A program made the position numbers and the translations under genes. 64,000 nt of DNA from Cutaneotrichosporon cavernicola (Eukaryota > Basidiomycota > Tremellomycetes > Trichosporonales > Trichosporonaceae): assembly GCF_030864355.1 (NCBI RefSeq), contig NC_083396.1, positions 434,001 to 498,000 on the forward strand. The letters run 5' to 3'. This document shows, in pieces, positions 36,157-47,068 of this stretch (positions are counted from its first letter, which is position 1; every line of letters starts with the position of its first letter). The notes under the pieces are model-generated. The model had not been told where the DNA came from. It did no database searches and was given only the letters and a program-made list of their open reading frames with translations.

Positions 36157-37155
36157 CTAACCGGTGATGGGTCGATCGTTGACGCCACTCCCTCTCCTCT
36201 CTTGGATGTATGGTGCCCCGTTCAATAGACGGCGCACCGAGCGTCAGAATGCACCCCAGAACGGCGGCCACGGCCTACCACATAATACCCGGTGTGGCGT
36301 GTTCCGAGCGTGTCTCTGTCTGGACGAGTCTCTCCGACGCCACCACGCCACGACGGGCGACGCGTCCGGCTTGCCATTCCGCCGTCAGCATGATTTGAGA
36401 GCGTGACGTTGGTGCTTGTGCGGTGGAATGGGATGAGGACTGCGATGCAGAGCGCGGCTAGAGGGTCAGCGTCAGGATCCCGAGTCAGAGGCTGAACGTG
36501 GATGTGAGTTTGAAGCGAGATGAAGAGGGAGTTGAGCGGTTTACGCACGGATCGCGTAGGGATACAAGGATGGACAAAAGAGAGAAAAGGGGAGAGGAGA
36601 TGGGGTGATTAGGGGCGAGATGCCGTGATAAGGATTTTCTAAAGTAGGGACTAAAAAACCAACCATTAGCCACAAGGAATGCAAAGCTTTACCTGGCCAA
36701 TCTTTTGTTGTTCTTCACCTCTTCATACCCATCGCTCTCTTGGCTAGAACTACAACAGAGGCCAACATACATTCTTCCATCGCCACCAAGGGCCCACATC
36801 TTGGTCATGGATAATATTACCCCCCCGCTCAAGCTCCCACTCAAGCCAGAGAGGCGCGAGAGGCCGAGCGGTGGCGCGTCGACAAGTCAGGAAGAGTCCC
36901 TGCGCCACGCGCCCATGCACCATACCAGGGCCTTACTCAACTTATTCCTTTGAGCTCGGCTGACTGTACGCTGCAACTACCATGGCCGGTGTATACTAAA
37001 GCTGAGCTCGGACTCACTGGTGCTCTCGAGACAGACCTTCCCCTCCGCCCCAGGTTCCCCTTCATCCCCCTCTGAGCTCGCTATCTCTAACTCTCTACTC
37101 ATTGTGGCCCGCGACATCTCCCCCTCCCCCTCTCTTCCTTTCTCAAACACCAAAT
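36157..37155. other. Intergenic with a possible 48-codon ORF
   Basis: About 36690-36806 is a T/C-rich leader-like tract with a CCAAT-type string near 36693. It runs into an ATG at 36807 whose frame stops at 36953 (48 aa, Lys/Pro/Arg-rich). This may be a tiny gene, an upstream ORF of the hydroxylase transcript, or chance. The final 130 nt are CT-rich and probably lead the hydroxylase gene. Confidence 0.4.
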
Positions 37156-39123
37156 ATGCCAGCCAAGCATGCGCCTCTCCCCGTCCTCATCGTCGGCAAC
37201 GGTCCCGTCGGCCTGCTCACGGCCCTCGCCCTCGCCAAGCAGGATGGTGAGTCCCTCCTTGAGAAACTAGCTGATGACTAGTCGAGGTTATCCTCGTTGC
37301 GCGCCATATGCGCCGTCTCGGAGTACCCAAGGCTCATGCGCTGTCACCTCGTTCTCTCGAGATCGCCCGTCAACTCGGCCTGCCCGTCGGCGAGATTCGC
37401 CGTCTGCCCGCTCACCGCAACGACGCGCGTTGGGTGCGCTTCATGACTAACTGCTCTGGTCAGCTTGTCGGTACGCTGCCCTACGAGAACATGGGGCTCG
37501 ACGTTCTCGACCACACGCCCGAGGTGGGTTTTTTTTTCGTTTCAGCCTTTTCCGAACACCTGCATCAGGCGGCATGGGCCCCAGATGGAAGCGCTCAGAC
37601 CCCACCCTCTCTCTCCCCAAACATGTGTTAACAGCAGATGGTGCACAACGTCGCGCAGCCCGACCTCGAGGCCATTATGGAGTACATGCTCGACGCCGAA
37701 GTCAACGTCGACTACCGCCTGGGATGGACGTGGATTAGCCATGAAGAGGTGAGGAGCGCAAGCGGTGCCAGATTTTCTCACACCAAAGGTCATGCGCAAC
37801 GGCGAGACGATCTGCGTGTCTACCGTCGAGGACACGTACACTGGCGAGGAGATGCTGATTGAGTCGTGTCTCGTGGTGGGATGTGACGGCGCCAACTCTC
37901 GCGTTCGTAAGGCCGTCGGCATCACCTCCGAGGGCGAGGAGACGGCCGACACTATGATCACCATCCACTTTAGCGCCGATCTCCGCCCCGTCGTTGGCGA
38001 CAAGGTCGGCATGCTGTACTGGATTCTCGACCCTGAAGCACGCGGCTTCATCATCTCCTACGACATCGAGTACAACCACGTGTTGATTCACAACATCGAC
38101 CCGGACGTGACGCCGCTCGCGACTTTTACCCCCGAAAAATGCATGGACATTGTGCGCGCGGCGATCGGGCGCGACATCCCGGTCGACTTTAACTGCTCCA
38201 TGCCCTGGATCTTGCGCCGCAAGGTCGCCAACAACTATTACCGTGGCCGCGCCGTGCTGGCCGGCGACAGCGCACACTCGTTCCCTCCCACCGGTGGCTT
38301 GGGCCTCAACTCGGGCATTGCCGACGCCCACAACCTCGCGTACAAGATTGCCGCGGCGTATCACGGGTGGGGCCACCTCCCTAGTCTGCTCAAGAGCTAC
38401 GAGGGCGAGCGCCGCCCCGTCGCTCTCCACAACTCGATCCAGAGTGTCAAGAACGGCAAGGAGATCTTCCACCTCCTCAAGGCGCTCCGCAACACTGGAC
38501 CCGACCTTGCGACCGCCCGCGCTGAGATGATGCGCGCCCTCCATGACCCCAAGCAGCTCGCGTATGTCCAGTCATTAATCCAGGACCAGGCCGAGCACTT
38601 TGACAACCTCAACCGCCATCTCGGCTACGTCTACGAGCCCGGTTGGACACCCCAGCAGTCGCAGGTGTTCAAGCCACAGTACCGCCGCGGAGCACGCTTC
38701 GCACACGCCTGGGTCAAGTCCAAGGTGCCCGGCATTCTGGCGCCTCTCGACCCCGTTGACCTGTCGTATCTAGACGACCTATCCAATTCCAAGGCCAAGG
38801 ACTGGAATTATAGTGTGCTCGACATTGTCTCTCTCGGCCAGTACACCTTCTTTTACTCTGGCAGCACATGGGGCAAGAAGGTGCCTTCTCTGCGCCAGAT
38901 GTTCGCACAGCAGGGTGTGCCACTCAAGGTGGTCGAGGTGGGTAAGGACTTTGATTTCATCGAGAAGAAGCCCGGCAAGGCGTGGATGGAAGGGTACGGG
39001 ATCAACAAGAGTGGCGGTGTTCTCGTCCGCCCCGACCAGCACGTCCAGTGTGTGGTGGCGGGCGCCGAGCTGCCTCAGCGCATTATTGATGATGTGCTTC
39101 GTACCCTCGGTCGGCAGTACTAG
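37156..39123 (+). CDS. FAD-dependent aromatic hydroxylase (PHBH/phenol-hydroxylase fold)
   Basis: Exons 37156-37246, 37282-37523, 37638-37748 and 37789-39123 give 592 aa; introns are 35, 114 and 40 nt. The FAD dinucleotide motif is VLIVGNGPVG (residues 10-19). The CDGANSRVRKA block begins near 180 and the second FAD motif AGDSAHSFPPTGGLGLNSG has its GD near 307. A C-terminal thioredoxin-like part ends SGGVLVRPDQHVQ, as in phenol and 2,4-dichlorophenol hydroxylases. The family adds one hydroxyl to an aromatic ring using NAD(P)H and O2. The substrate is not readable. The intron 2 acceptor lies in CAGCAG, so an extra Gln is possible. The neighbourhood has transporters and a Zn2Cys6 gene, which would suit a catabolic role. 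Confidence 0.9.
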
Positions 39124-39163
39124 GCGGCAGTACTAGGCGGCAGAACCAGGCGGCAGAACCAGG
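39112..39163. repeat. 13-nt tandem repeat through the hydroxylase stop codon
   Basis: Four copies of CGGCAGTACTAGG or its variant CGGCAGAACCAGG. The first copy encodes the last residues Arg-Gln-Tyr and the stop of the hydroxylase; the rest lie in the 3' untranslated region. Confidence 0.9.
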
Positions 39164-39422
39164 CGGGCACGGAGAGTCCCCTAACCAGAGAGGCGTGGGC
39201 ATTGGTTTATACCCGACGCGGCGGTGCCGCGTCACAGACGAGTACAGCATCGGTCATGGGTTTGGGCAACGGCATTGCATGTATACACTAGGTTCGCGCA
39301 TTCCTGGCCGAGGGTCCAGGCCGTTAGGAGTTGGCGATGGGCTTATACACTGCAACTCACCTCACACAGAGAGCACATTGGTGCCTTCTTAGGCCCGGGC
39401 CACTGATCGACCCGTAGCGCAA

Positions 39423-40097
39423 CTAACATGTACGACGCTGACGTTTCAAGTTACGGTACGTTGTGACGTCAAGCCAGTCGCATCCTGGACCAGACCAATG
39501 CTTTGTCGCGGAAGCCAACGAAGACTCTTGTAGGTTTATATGTACAACCTCTAGCAAGACATAAGCGAGGGTTGCGACTGGCGCGTTTAGAATCGTGCTC
39601 TTTTCCCCAGCTTGCCCCAGCTTGCCCCAGGGGCTCCGTGTTGCCTTGCTGATGGTGATCGAGACAAAAAGAGAACTGACGGCGTTCTTGCCCATCCCGG
39701 CAAAGCTTCCCACACATCGATATCTTTGACACTGAATCTGTCCCCACAGTTCGCTTATCCCTTTCGTTGCCCCACTTCCAACTCTTTGTAAACGCTCTCC
39801 CTTTATGGGCTCTTCGTCACCATTGGCTGTGCTTATCGGATCAGGTATGCAAACGACGACGGCTTCGTCGTAGTTGCAGATCGACTTGAGCTGTGCCGGC
39901 GGCATCTGGCTGGAGCCAGCGATGGGCACGGGTCTCGGGCAAGACAACCCGCCTCGGGCGAGGTGATGGAGAATCCATTCGTGGGTAACATCTGTATTTT
40001 GCGATTTGGTATGGTCAGTCAAGTGGGGAACCACCTGGGACGGCAGCATGTAGGTTGGTTTGAAGTTTGAAGAGTGCTGAGTCATTGGGCCTGGCAT
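39423..40097 (-). CDS. Long open frame of uncertain reality, 224 aa
   Basis: From the ATG at 40097 the minus-strand frame runs to a stop at 39423 without introns. It is unusually long for non-coding DNA in this less GC-rich stretch. The first ~120 codons show some C-ending preference; the rest do not. No motif, signal peptide or membrane segment stands out. A longer frame upstream lacks ATG. It could be one real exon followed by chance opening, or wholly chance. Confidence 0.25.
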   Translation of the reverse strand: MPGPMTQHSSNFKPTYMLPSQVVPHLTDHTKSQNTDVTHEWILHHLARGGLSCPRPVPIAGSSQMPPAQLKSICNYDEAVVVCIPDPISTANGDEEPIKGERLQRVGSGATKGISELWGQIQCQRYRCVGSFAGMGKNAVSSLFVSITISKATRSPWGKLGQAGEKSTILNAPVATLAYVLLEVVHINLQESSLASATKHWSGPGCDWLDVTTYRNLKRQRRTC

Positions 40098-41500
40098 AGG
40101 GATAGACTGTGGGGGGTTCGGTGTATCCTCGGAACATACGAGTTGGAAGACGAATGAGGACGGTATGCTGCGGGACAACGATTCAACTGCAAACTAGGTA
40201 TAGCTAGGTACTGGTTAAGTGACGTCGAAAAAGAGCGTCGTTGGTGTCAGGGCAATCGCGGCGCCACGCTGGCCACGCTGAGAGACACGCGACCGGAAAA
40301 AGATCTTCGTGCCCTTCTGACGTCTTCTCCCCCGTGTAGCCGGCTTGTTCGGCCTGGCGCCACCCTGCCCCAAAGTCACTCTTAACCAATTACATGCAGC
40401 CAAGACGTGACCACGTCTGCCAGTACCATGGATTCTGCGGCACTAAGGAGCGGAGGTGGAGGATCCGCCACAGCCACCCTTGACTCCATGTGATGCAGAT
40501 CACATCAGCAGAGCAAGTCGCCGGCGGTAGCCGCCGGCTACCGTTTGCCTTCTGCTTGATTGCTTGCTTGGTTGCATTCCTTGGAGAACAGTGACGGCGA
40601 CTGCGGTAGCCTTGGCCAGCTTGACACCGACCCCTTTCTCCCTGCTCCCTGCTCCCTGCTCCAAGCTCCCTGCTCCCTGCAACTGAGCAGGGAAGAGGTA
40701 CTGATATCCTTTTCTTTGACGCGTTGTTTGCGCGACAGTGAGCTGGTTGCTACGTGAGAAAGTGAGAAAGTGACAAAGTGAGACGTTCTCCTCGCTGTTT
40801 TGTATAAGCCTCAATGGTGCCATGGTGCTTGTATTAACTGTGGATTGAAGAGATGAGTATTCATATCTCAAAGGGTCCAAGTTACGACCGTGCGGCATGA
40901 ATTTGCGGCATACCCCCTATCCCTCCCCTTTTTTCCCCGTTAATACTTGGAGGAAAAAAGCAGAAAACACAAGACAGACGAGTTTGATCAGGGAAGTTTG
41001 TCAAATAGGGTTACTGTACAAACGTCACCGGGGGCGGGTTACTGTCCGTCTTCTAGGTCACGAGTTCAAAGCCTCCTCTCGTCCACCTCGTCCACCTCGG
41101 CCACCTCGGCCACCTCGACCACCTCATTCCCCTCTCTTAACACCCTTGGCCATTGCTTTGGAGCCGTGCCTTGTTGTCGTTGGCATGGCAGAGACTGTCG
41201 TCTCGCCTCTAATGGCTCTGATCTCTTTCCTCCGTCCTCTTACGGCAACGGCATCTTCTCGGCCGGGTGATGTCCTTGGACAAGGTGGGGTCATTTGTCA
41301 GATCTCGGACCCGGCAGATGACAATGGGTTAGGTTGGCCCGAATGCCTCGGCTCTAGTTAGACCTCGACTCGCCCCACACTTACCCCTTCGAATTGGTCG
41401 CTTGTAAACTGTTGCAAACCTATGCCACATGAAGTAGTGTGGCACCGCATCTCCCGCCTTCCCCGCTTGGCCAGCCTGACCACTACAGGTCTCACAATAA

Positions 41501-41508
41501 TATATAAA
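41501..41508 (+). promoter_or_regulatory. TATA-like element of sugar transporter 2
   Basis: TATATAAA lies about 210 nt before the start codon at 41720, preceded by CT-rich sequence. A spaced core promoter with a leader of 100-180 nt is plausible. Confidence 0.45.
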
Positions 41509-41719
41509 CTAAAGCCCCACTCGTCTAGTTGATTGTAGCTCGTCACCCCGACTTGGCCCCACATCAAGTAGTAAGTCGCGTCCCCGCGCGCTGGCCTTGC
41601 CCACGACCACCTGGCACGAGCCTGGCTGAGATATTCAAACGAGCGATCGCTAATCTCGCAGCTCTTCACAACACCTCATCCTCCTTACAATCTTCCTCGA
41701 CGCGTAGCAACCTCTCATC

Positions 41720-43814
41720 ATGACTACCATGGAGCGCGTCGAGGCGCCGGTGACGGCCAAGGCCTACATGGCCTGTGCCTTCGCTGCCTTTGGTGGCATC
41801 TTCTTCGGCTTCGATTCTGGTGAGTCGTTCTTTTTTCCTGGGTCCAGCGTGGACATGCGCATGCGGGTGGCGTGATCATGTGCTCAATTCGCCCATGTCT
41901 GTGCAAGACTTTCCATGGTCGGGCACTGTAAGCGGGAACAGTCATGACAAGCGGGGAACACGTTCGATCGCTTCTTGGCTACCACTACCAAAGTACCAAA
42001 AGTGGCGTCGCGTGACTTTTGGTAACTTGGTCATGCGGTCAATCCAAAACCACAAAGCAAACTGGTCAGACGTCATCCCTGCCCCACCCCTTTCCCTGCT
42101 TGCTTTTTTAACAGTCACGAGCTGTCTAACGAGCTGTCCCCGTGTCATCCAAGACGCTTTCCACCCTTCGTTCCAGAACAAGGGAGTCTGCGGCTAGCAC
42201 ATACATGCACCCCTCTTCTCGGGATATGGTGGAGCGCATGAGCATGAGCGCTTGAGCCGATCCCAAAATCCGAAATCTGAGGACAAGGACCAGCTCCACT
42301 TGAAAGAGGAATTCGGCTGACAAGCAGGTTACATTTCCGGTGTCCTGGCCATGCCGTATGTCATTGACAACTTTGCGCCTCCGGGCGCGACCGAGATCCC
42401 CGAGTGGATGTCGTCGCTTGTCACGTCGATTCTTTCAGCGGGCACCTTCTTCGGTGCTCTGGCGGCGGGTGACCTCGCCGACTTCTATGGTCGTCGGACG
42501 ACCATTATCGCGGGTTGCGGTGTCTTCATCATCGGTATCATCCTCCAGGTCGCGTCTACCGGCTACAAGCTCCTCGTTGCCGGTCGTGCCATCGCCGGCA
42601 TTGGTGTCGGTTTCGTCTCGGCCATTATCATTCTCTACATGTCGGAGATTGCGCCCCGCAAGATCCGTGGTGCCCTCGTCTCGGGATACCAGTTCTGCAT
42701 CACCATCGGCCTCCTCCTTGCCTCGTGCGTGTGCTACGCCACGCAGAATCGCCAGGACTCGGGCTCGTACCGCATCCCCATCGCCATCCAATTTGCATGG
42801 GCTATGATCCTCGCCGGCGGTCTCTTCATGCTCCCCGAGTCGCCCCGTTTCTTCGTCAAGCGCGGTCGCACTGACCGTGCGGCGCTCGCCCTCTCGCGCA
42901 TCCGTGGCCAGCCCGCTGACTCCCCCTACATCCAGGACGAGCTCTCCGAGATTATCGCCAACTTTGAGCACGAGGAGTCGCTTATCACCGACCACAGCTA
43001 CTTTGGCTCGTGGGCTGCTTGCTTCAGCGGTGGCCTCCGTCGCCCCAACTCGAACCTCCGCCTCACCATCCTTGGCACTTCGCTCCAGATGATGCAGCAG
43101 TGGACTGGTATCAACTTCATCTTCTACTTTGGCACCGTCTTCTTCAAGCGCCTTGGCACAATCCAGAACCCGTTCCTCATCTCCCTCGTCACCACGCTCG
43201 TCAACGTATGCTCGACCCCCATCTCGTTCTACACCATTGAGCGCTTCGGTCGTCGCCCCCTCCTCGTCTGGGGTGCTCTCGGAATGTTGGTCTGCGAGTT
43301 CATTGTTGGCATCATCGGTACCGCAAGACCCCACGACCTCACGGTCGCAAAGGTCCAGATTGCATTCATTTGCATCTACATCTTTTTCTTCGCGTCGACC
43401 TGGGGCCCTGGTGCTTGGGTCGTCATCGGTGAGATCTTCCCCATCTCCATCCGTTCGCGGGGTGTTGCGCTCTCGACCGCCTCCAACTGGCTCTGGAACT
43501 GCATCATCGCCGTCATCACCCCCTACATGGTCGGTGAGCAGCGTGGCAACCTCGGCTCAAAGGTCTTCTTCGTGTGGGGAGGGCTTTGCACTTGCGCTTT
43601 TGTCTATGCCTACTTCCTCGTGTGGGAGACCAAGGGTCTCACGCTCGAGCAGGTTGACCAAATGATGGAGGAGTGCGGCACGCCTCGCAAGTCTCCTGGC
43701 TGGCAGCCCACTACAACGTACCGCCAGCAGTCGATCTCGGCCGAGGTCGAGAAGGGCAAGCGTCAGAACGAGCTGCAGAACGAGCACTCGGACCTCGGTG
43801 CCACAAACGTTTAA
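41720..43814 (+). CDS. MFS sugar porter 2, hexose-transporter-like
   Basis: Exons 41720-41819 and 42328-43814 give 528 aa. All sugar-porter signatures are present: FGGIFFGFDSGYISGV in TM1, DLADFYGRRT, GRAIAGIGVGFVSAI, MSEIAPRKIRGALV, LPESPRFFVKRGR, QQWTGINFIFYFGT, ERFGRRPLLVWG, GPGAWVVIGEIFPISIRSRG and VWETKGLTLEQVD. The match to the PESPRF and WETKGL forms is better than in porter 1 and suits a classical hexose or glucose transporter. The single intron is 508 nt, the longest in the window, and cuts TM1 between Ser and Gly of the DSG motif. Its acceptor is CTGACAAGCAG. Confidence 0.95.
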
Positions 43815-44869
43815 GCTGCCAACATGGTACTGTACAGTACGTCGCCGCGGTGGCTCCAGTGGCTCCACCGTTGATTATAGTCAAGTGATATTAGGATTGC
43901 GTAATGTGACAAGTTGCAATTGAAGCAAGTGTCGGTGTGACCAGCAGTAGTGAGCATGACTGGACGCGCTCTGTGGTAAACATACCAAGAGCGAGGAACT
44001 GCCTGCAGACGTGAGAACGGACCAACCAAAGAGACTTGAGGCACTGTGCATGCACACGGCACGCACGGCACGGCGATACGCGTCCCGAACGACAGAGTTA
44101 GCTTAGGCAGAGACTAAAATCAGCCTCAGCAGCCTCTCGTGCTTGCCGCGCATGCCATGCAATTGAGCCAGACCCTACAGTAGCTTGTTCCACACGACAA
44201 TCTCACCCTTCGAGTCTCGTTTCCATGTCTCATCGACAAGTCTCAGCCATACTCATCCGGGACGACCCAGCCGAGACACCCCACATGCGACAGGCCAGGG
44301 TGGTGCGGTCAACTGCGCGGCTGATCTTTTATGGTACATGACCAATGGCCAGATGGCAAGACGCTAGTCACCGACCGGCAACCACCGACCCTTCCACCAT
44401 ACGGTGCAATCCCATGTCCCTGCTTTGTTCCCTTGTCCCATTTCATTTCCCTCCTTTCCATGCGGCCACATTCATCGTTGGGATCGTATCTTTACAATGA
44501 TACAGGGGGAAGGAACCCGAGAATCATCACGCACTCAAGCGCTCATGATGGCATGTGTTCAGGGCATTGCCTCTTCCTGGCCGTCCCCTGATCGTGAGGC
44601 CCGGAGATGTTAACAGCGCCAACCAACTGCATCTTCCTCACAAGCCACTGATTCTCTTTCTTCGCAACGTAGACACCATCCTCTAGATCACAAGTGCCGC
44701 ACATGGTGGTGCTCGCTCGGTCAGCGTTGCAGCTGGATGTGGGTCGATAAATACAGTACAGTACAGAACATCCTCCTACGAATGCCATCTCTCTCTCTTC
44801 CTGTCGCCATCTGGACTCGCCTCCTCTCCATCAAACCCAAACTCCTACACCACCGCCCAACCCCACCTC
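43815..44869. other. Intergenic between convergent genes
   Basis: About 1.05 kb between the 3' ends of porter 2 and the TFIIIC gene. No gene, repeat or RNA was recognised; short frames are noise. Confidence 0.5.
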
Positions 44870-46591
44870 TCAACCCCTCTCATCACGCGGTAAGCGGCGG
44901 TGAGCAACTACACGCCGCATGAACGCGTCAGCAGCGTCCTTGTCGCCATTACCGGCCGCCGAACTCTCCTCGATCGCACGGTCGTAGCTCTCCAAGATGA
45001 AGTTGCAGCTGTCCTCCGTCGGCGGCTCATGCGTGTCGCGCAAGTCGGCGAAGCGGCTTCGTAAGAGCGCCTTGATCAGTTCGAAGGATACAGGCCTGTA
45101 CCACCCTGTATGGTGCTGAGGTCAGCTCCATGTCATCCGATGGGCTGAGTTCTATCTAAACCCCAACTCACGTCGCACACATCCATCATGCTCGTCGGGT
45201 CGTAGATGTACTTGACGATGAAGGGGTCGGTGATGTCAATGAGCTGGTAGTCGGGTTTGTTGCGGTGAAGGATCTGTCCGTCGAATTTGTGGATTTTGCT
45301 ACTGTCAGCGGCGAAGAGGACTAACTCACGTCGGATCAAGCGGCGGGCGCAGGCCTTGTGCGACGCGCGCATCCTGCTCGTGTTCCCACCAGAAGCTGGG
45401 GCGCTTGCTCTCGTCGTCGTCTTCGGGGTCCGCCGCATTGTTCAGCACATTGTTCCGCCCACGCTTCACGTCCAGATACACGTAGACGCGCTGGTACTTG
45501 TGCGCCTCGGGTCTCGTCGTTGCGTCGTACCCATACCGCACAAGCGTCTTCCAATATGGCCCCGCACCGTACGTGAACGCGACCGCTGGGAGGTACAGCT
45601 TGTTCCTGCTATCAGCAGCGCCATACCGAGACCCACGTCAAGATCTCATATCTATCCTTCTCGTCAAAATGTGTCAACAGCGCATAGCGTAACCAAATTG
45701 GTCGTGCCTCGAACAGCTCGCGCAGCCGACCAAGGATGCGCTTGTCTAGCCGGTCTAGGCGCTCGCGCACGTTCTGCTCCGGTTCCGTAGGGACGGGATG
45801 CCCATGTCCAACGGCGGGGACGGACCATCCCTGAGTGCGCGAACGGTTCACGTAGCGCTTCTTCGTCTCCTGTGCGTCGTCGTCCCACACTTCCTCCTCG
45901 ACGGTGTTTGCGCTCATGCGATAACTGAAGTTGTGGGGTAACTGACGGGAACTCGCTAGCGGGGTCGGCTGTAACTCCATCAGTGAGCGGTACGAGATGG
46001 CGGGTGGTGTGCCGTCCGGGTTAGAGGGGTTCGGAGAGAAGTATTCCTCGTGCAAGACGGGAACCTTGTAGTCCAAGATGGAGTCGTCTGCGATCAGCAG
46101 CGTTTCAATGAGGAAGACGAACAGTCTAGGTCCACGAGAGCCTGGCACAAGGTCTGCACGCTCGAGTCCGCCGCCGGCGTATACTGATAATCGGCCATCG
46201 ACCTGAACCGCACAGTCTGAGGGATGTTGCCAAGCACGTCGGCAGTAAACACGCCATGGTCCGGCTTGCCCTTGCGCCGCTTCTTGGTGATCTTGACGAG
46301 GACCTTTTGGCTTGCGACGCGATTCCCACGCACTGGGACAGCTGCGCGGTTCTCAGGCCGATAGCGCAGCTCGAGCTGGCGCATATCACTCATCGGTGCG
46401 TTGAAGGTGTCATCAATGTCCTCCTGGTTGATCAGTCGCAGGATCTGGTCCGGGCGCTGCATCGGCCCGGGGTACTCGACCGAGCGAAAGGTCGTACGTG
46501 GGAGAGGCCGGATACGCGCTGCTCCCATTGATGGACCCGGCGCCTCGTCGCCGGACTGGTGGCTTGGCGGGACGTACTCGTCGTCCGACAT
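44870..46591 (-). CDS. TFC1: TFIIIC subunit Tfc1/Sfc1 (GTF3C5-like)
   Basis: Exons 46591-46123, 46087-45637, 45605-45330, 45298-45172 and 45115-44870 give 522 aa, close to human GTF3C5. TFIIIC recognises A and B boxes of tRNA genes and recruits TFIIIB for RNA polymerase III. Visible family points are FRSVEYPGPMQRPDQILRLI near the N-terminus, LELRYRPENRAAVPVRGNR, the FRSMADYQYTP block, ARPIWLRYALLTHF and LYLPAVAFTYGAGPYWKTLV with GYD after it, DITDPFIVKYI, and a C-terminal GWYRPVSFELIKALLRSRF. Introns are 35, 31, 31 and 56 nt. For the third, 45329-45299, the cut after CTGACAGTAG was chosen; a cut three bases earlier is also in frame. It shares a 477-nt divergent region with Spt7. Confidence 0.9.
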
Positions 46592-47068
46592 GATGTAAAC
46601 AATGACGCAGTGGAGGTTGTTGGAAGGTTGGGGTGCACAAGGACGAGTTCAGGAGCAAGTGGCGCAGAAGCCAGCGGATCAGAGACGGTGGAGCACGCCG
46701 GTGGGATGGATGGGCCGGCTCTGAATACCTGCGTGGACGGTGCTAGATGGCAATGGCAATGATGAGAGAGATGATGCTGATGATAAGGATTACTAGTGAG
46801 AGGTGGAGGGGAGCAATTTGGGTGGAACAAAAGTAACGTCCAAGGGCAAACACCAAGTCGTACTTCTTTTCGACCCAACCACACCACTCGACCCGTCACC
46901 TTCACCTTGACATTACTCGTCCACATCTTACCATCCACTCGGGAGACGACCACCATCGCATCCCCCTCGCAGGTCGCTATCCACCAATACCTCCAAATTC
47001 CCTCCGGACCGCCTCTATACCGACTTTAGCGCCGGCGGAGCGGCGGAGGGAGCGCACTCCAGCCCACA
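46592..47068. promoter_or_regulatory. Divergent promoter between TFC1 and spt7
   Basis: 477 nt between two start codons on opposite strands. It includes CT/CA-rich tracts leading each way (46592-46760 for the minus strand, 46850-47030 for the plus strand). Co-regulation of a Pol III factor and a SAGA subunit is possible but unproven. Confidence 0.55.

Larger units (their letters stand above)
39124..41719. other. Intergenic with small repeats and a palindrome
   Basis: About 2.6 kb. It holds a 7-nt run (CTCCCTG type) at about 40638-40680, a 9-nt run (TCCACCTCG type) at about 41081-41125, and overlapping hairpins at 40520-40543 with arms GCCGGCGG/CCGCCGGC. One long minus-strand frame is listed separately. 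The last 220 nt lead into sugar transporter 2. Confidence 0.5.

Noticed and set aside
37735..38544. 269-codon minus-strand frame over the FAD hydroxylase
   Set aside because: Antisense shadow; the plus strand carries both FAD motifs.
41030..41075. GAGTTCAAAGCC string resembling a tRNA B box
   Set aside because: No matching A box or cloverleaf nearby.
42435..43334. 299-codon minus-strand frame over MFS porter 2
   Set aside because: Asp/Glu/Arg-rich antisense shadow of a canonical sugar porter; no independent evidence.
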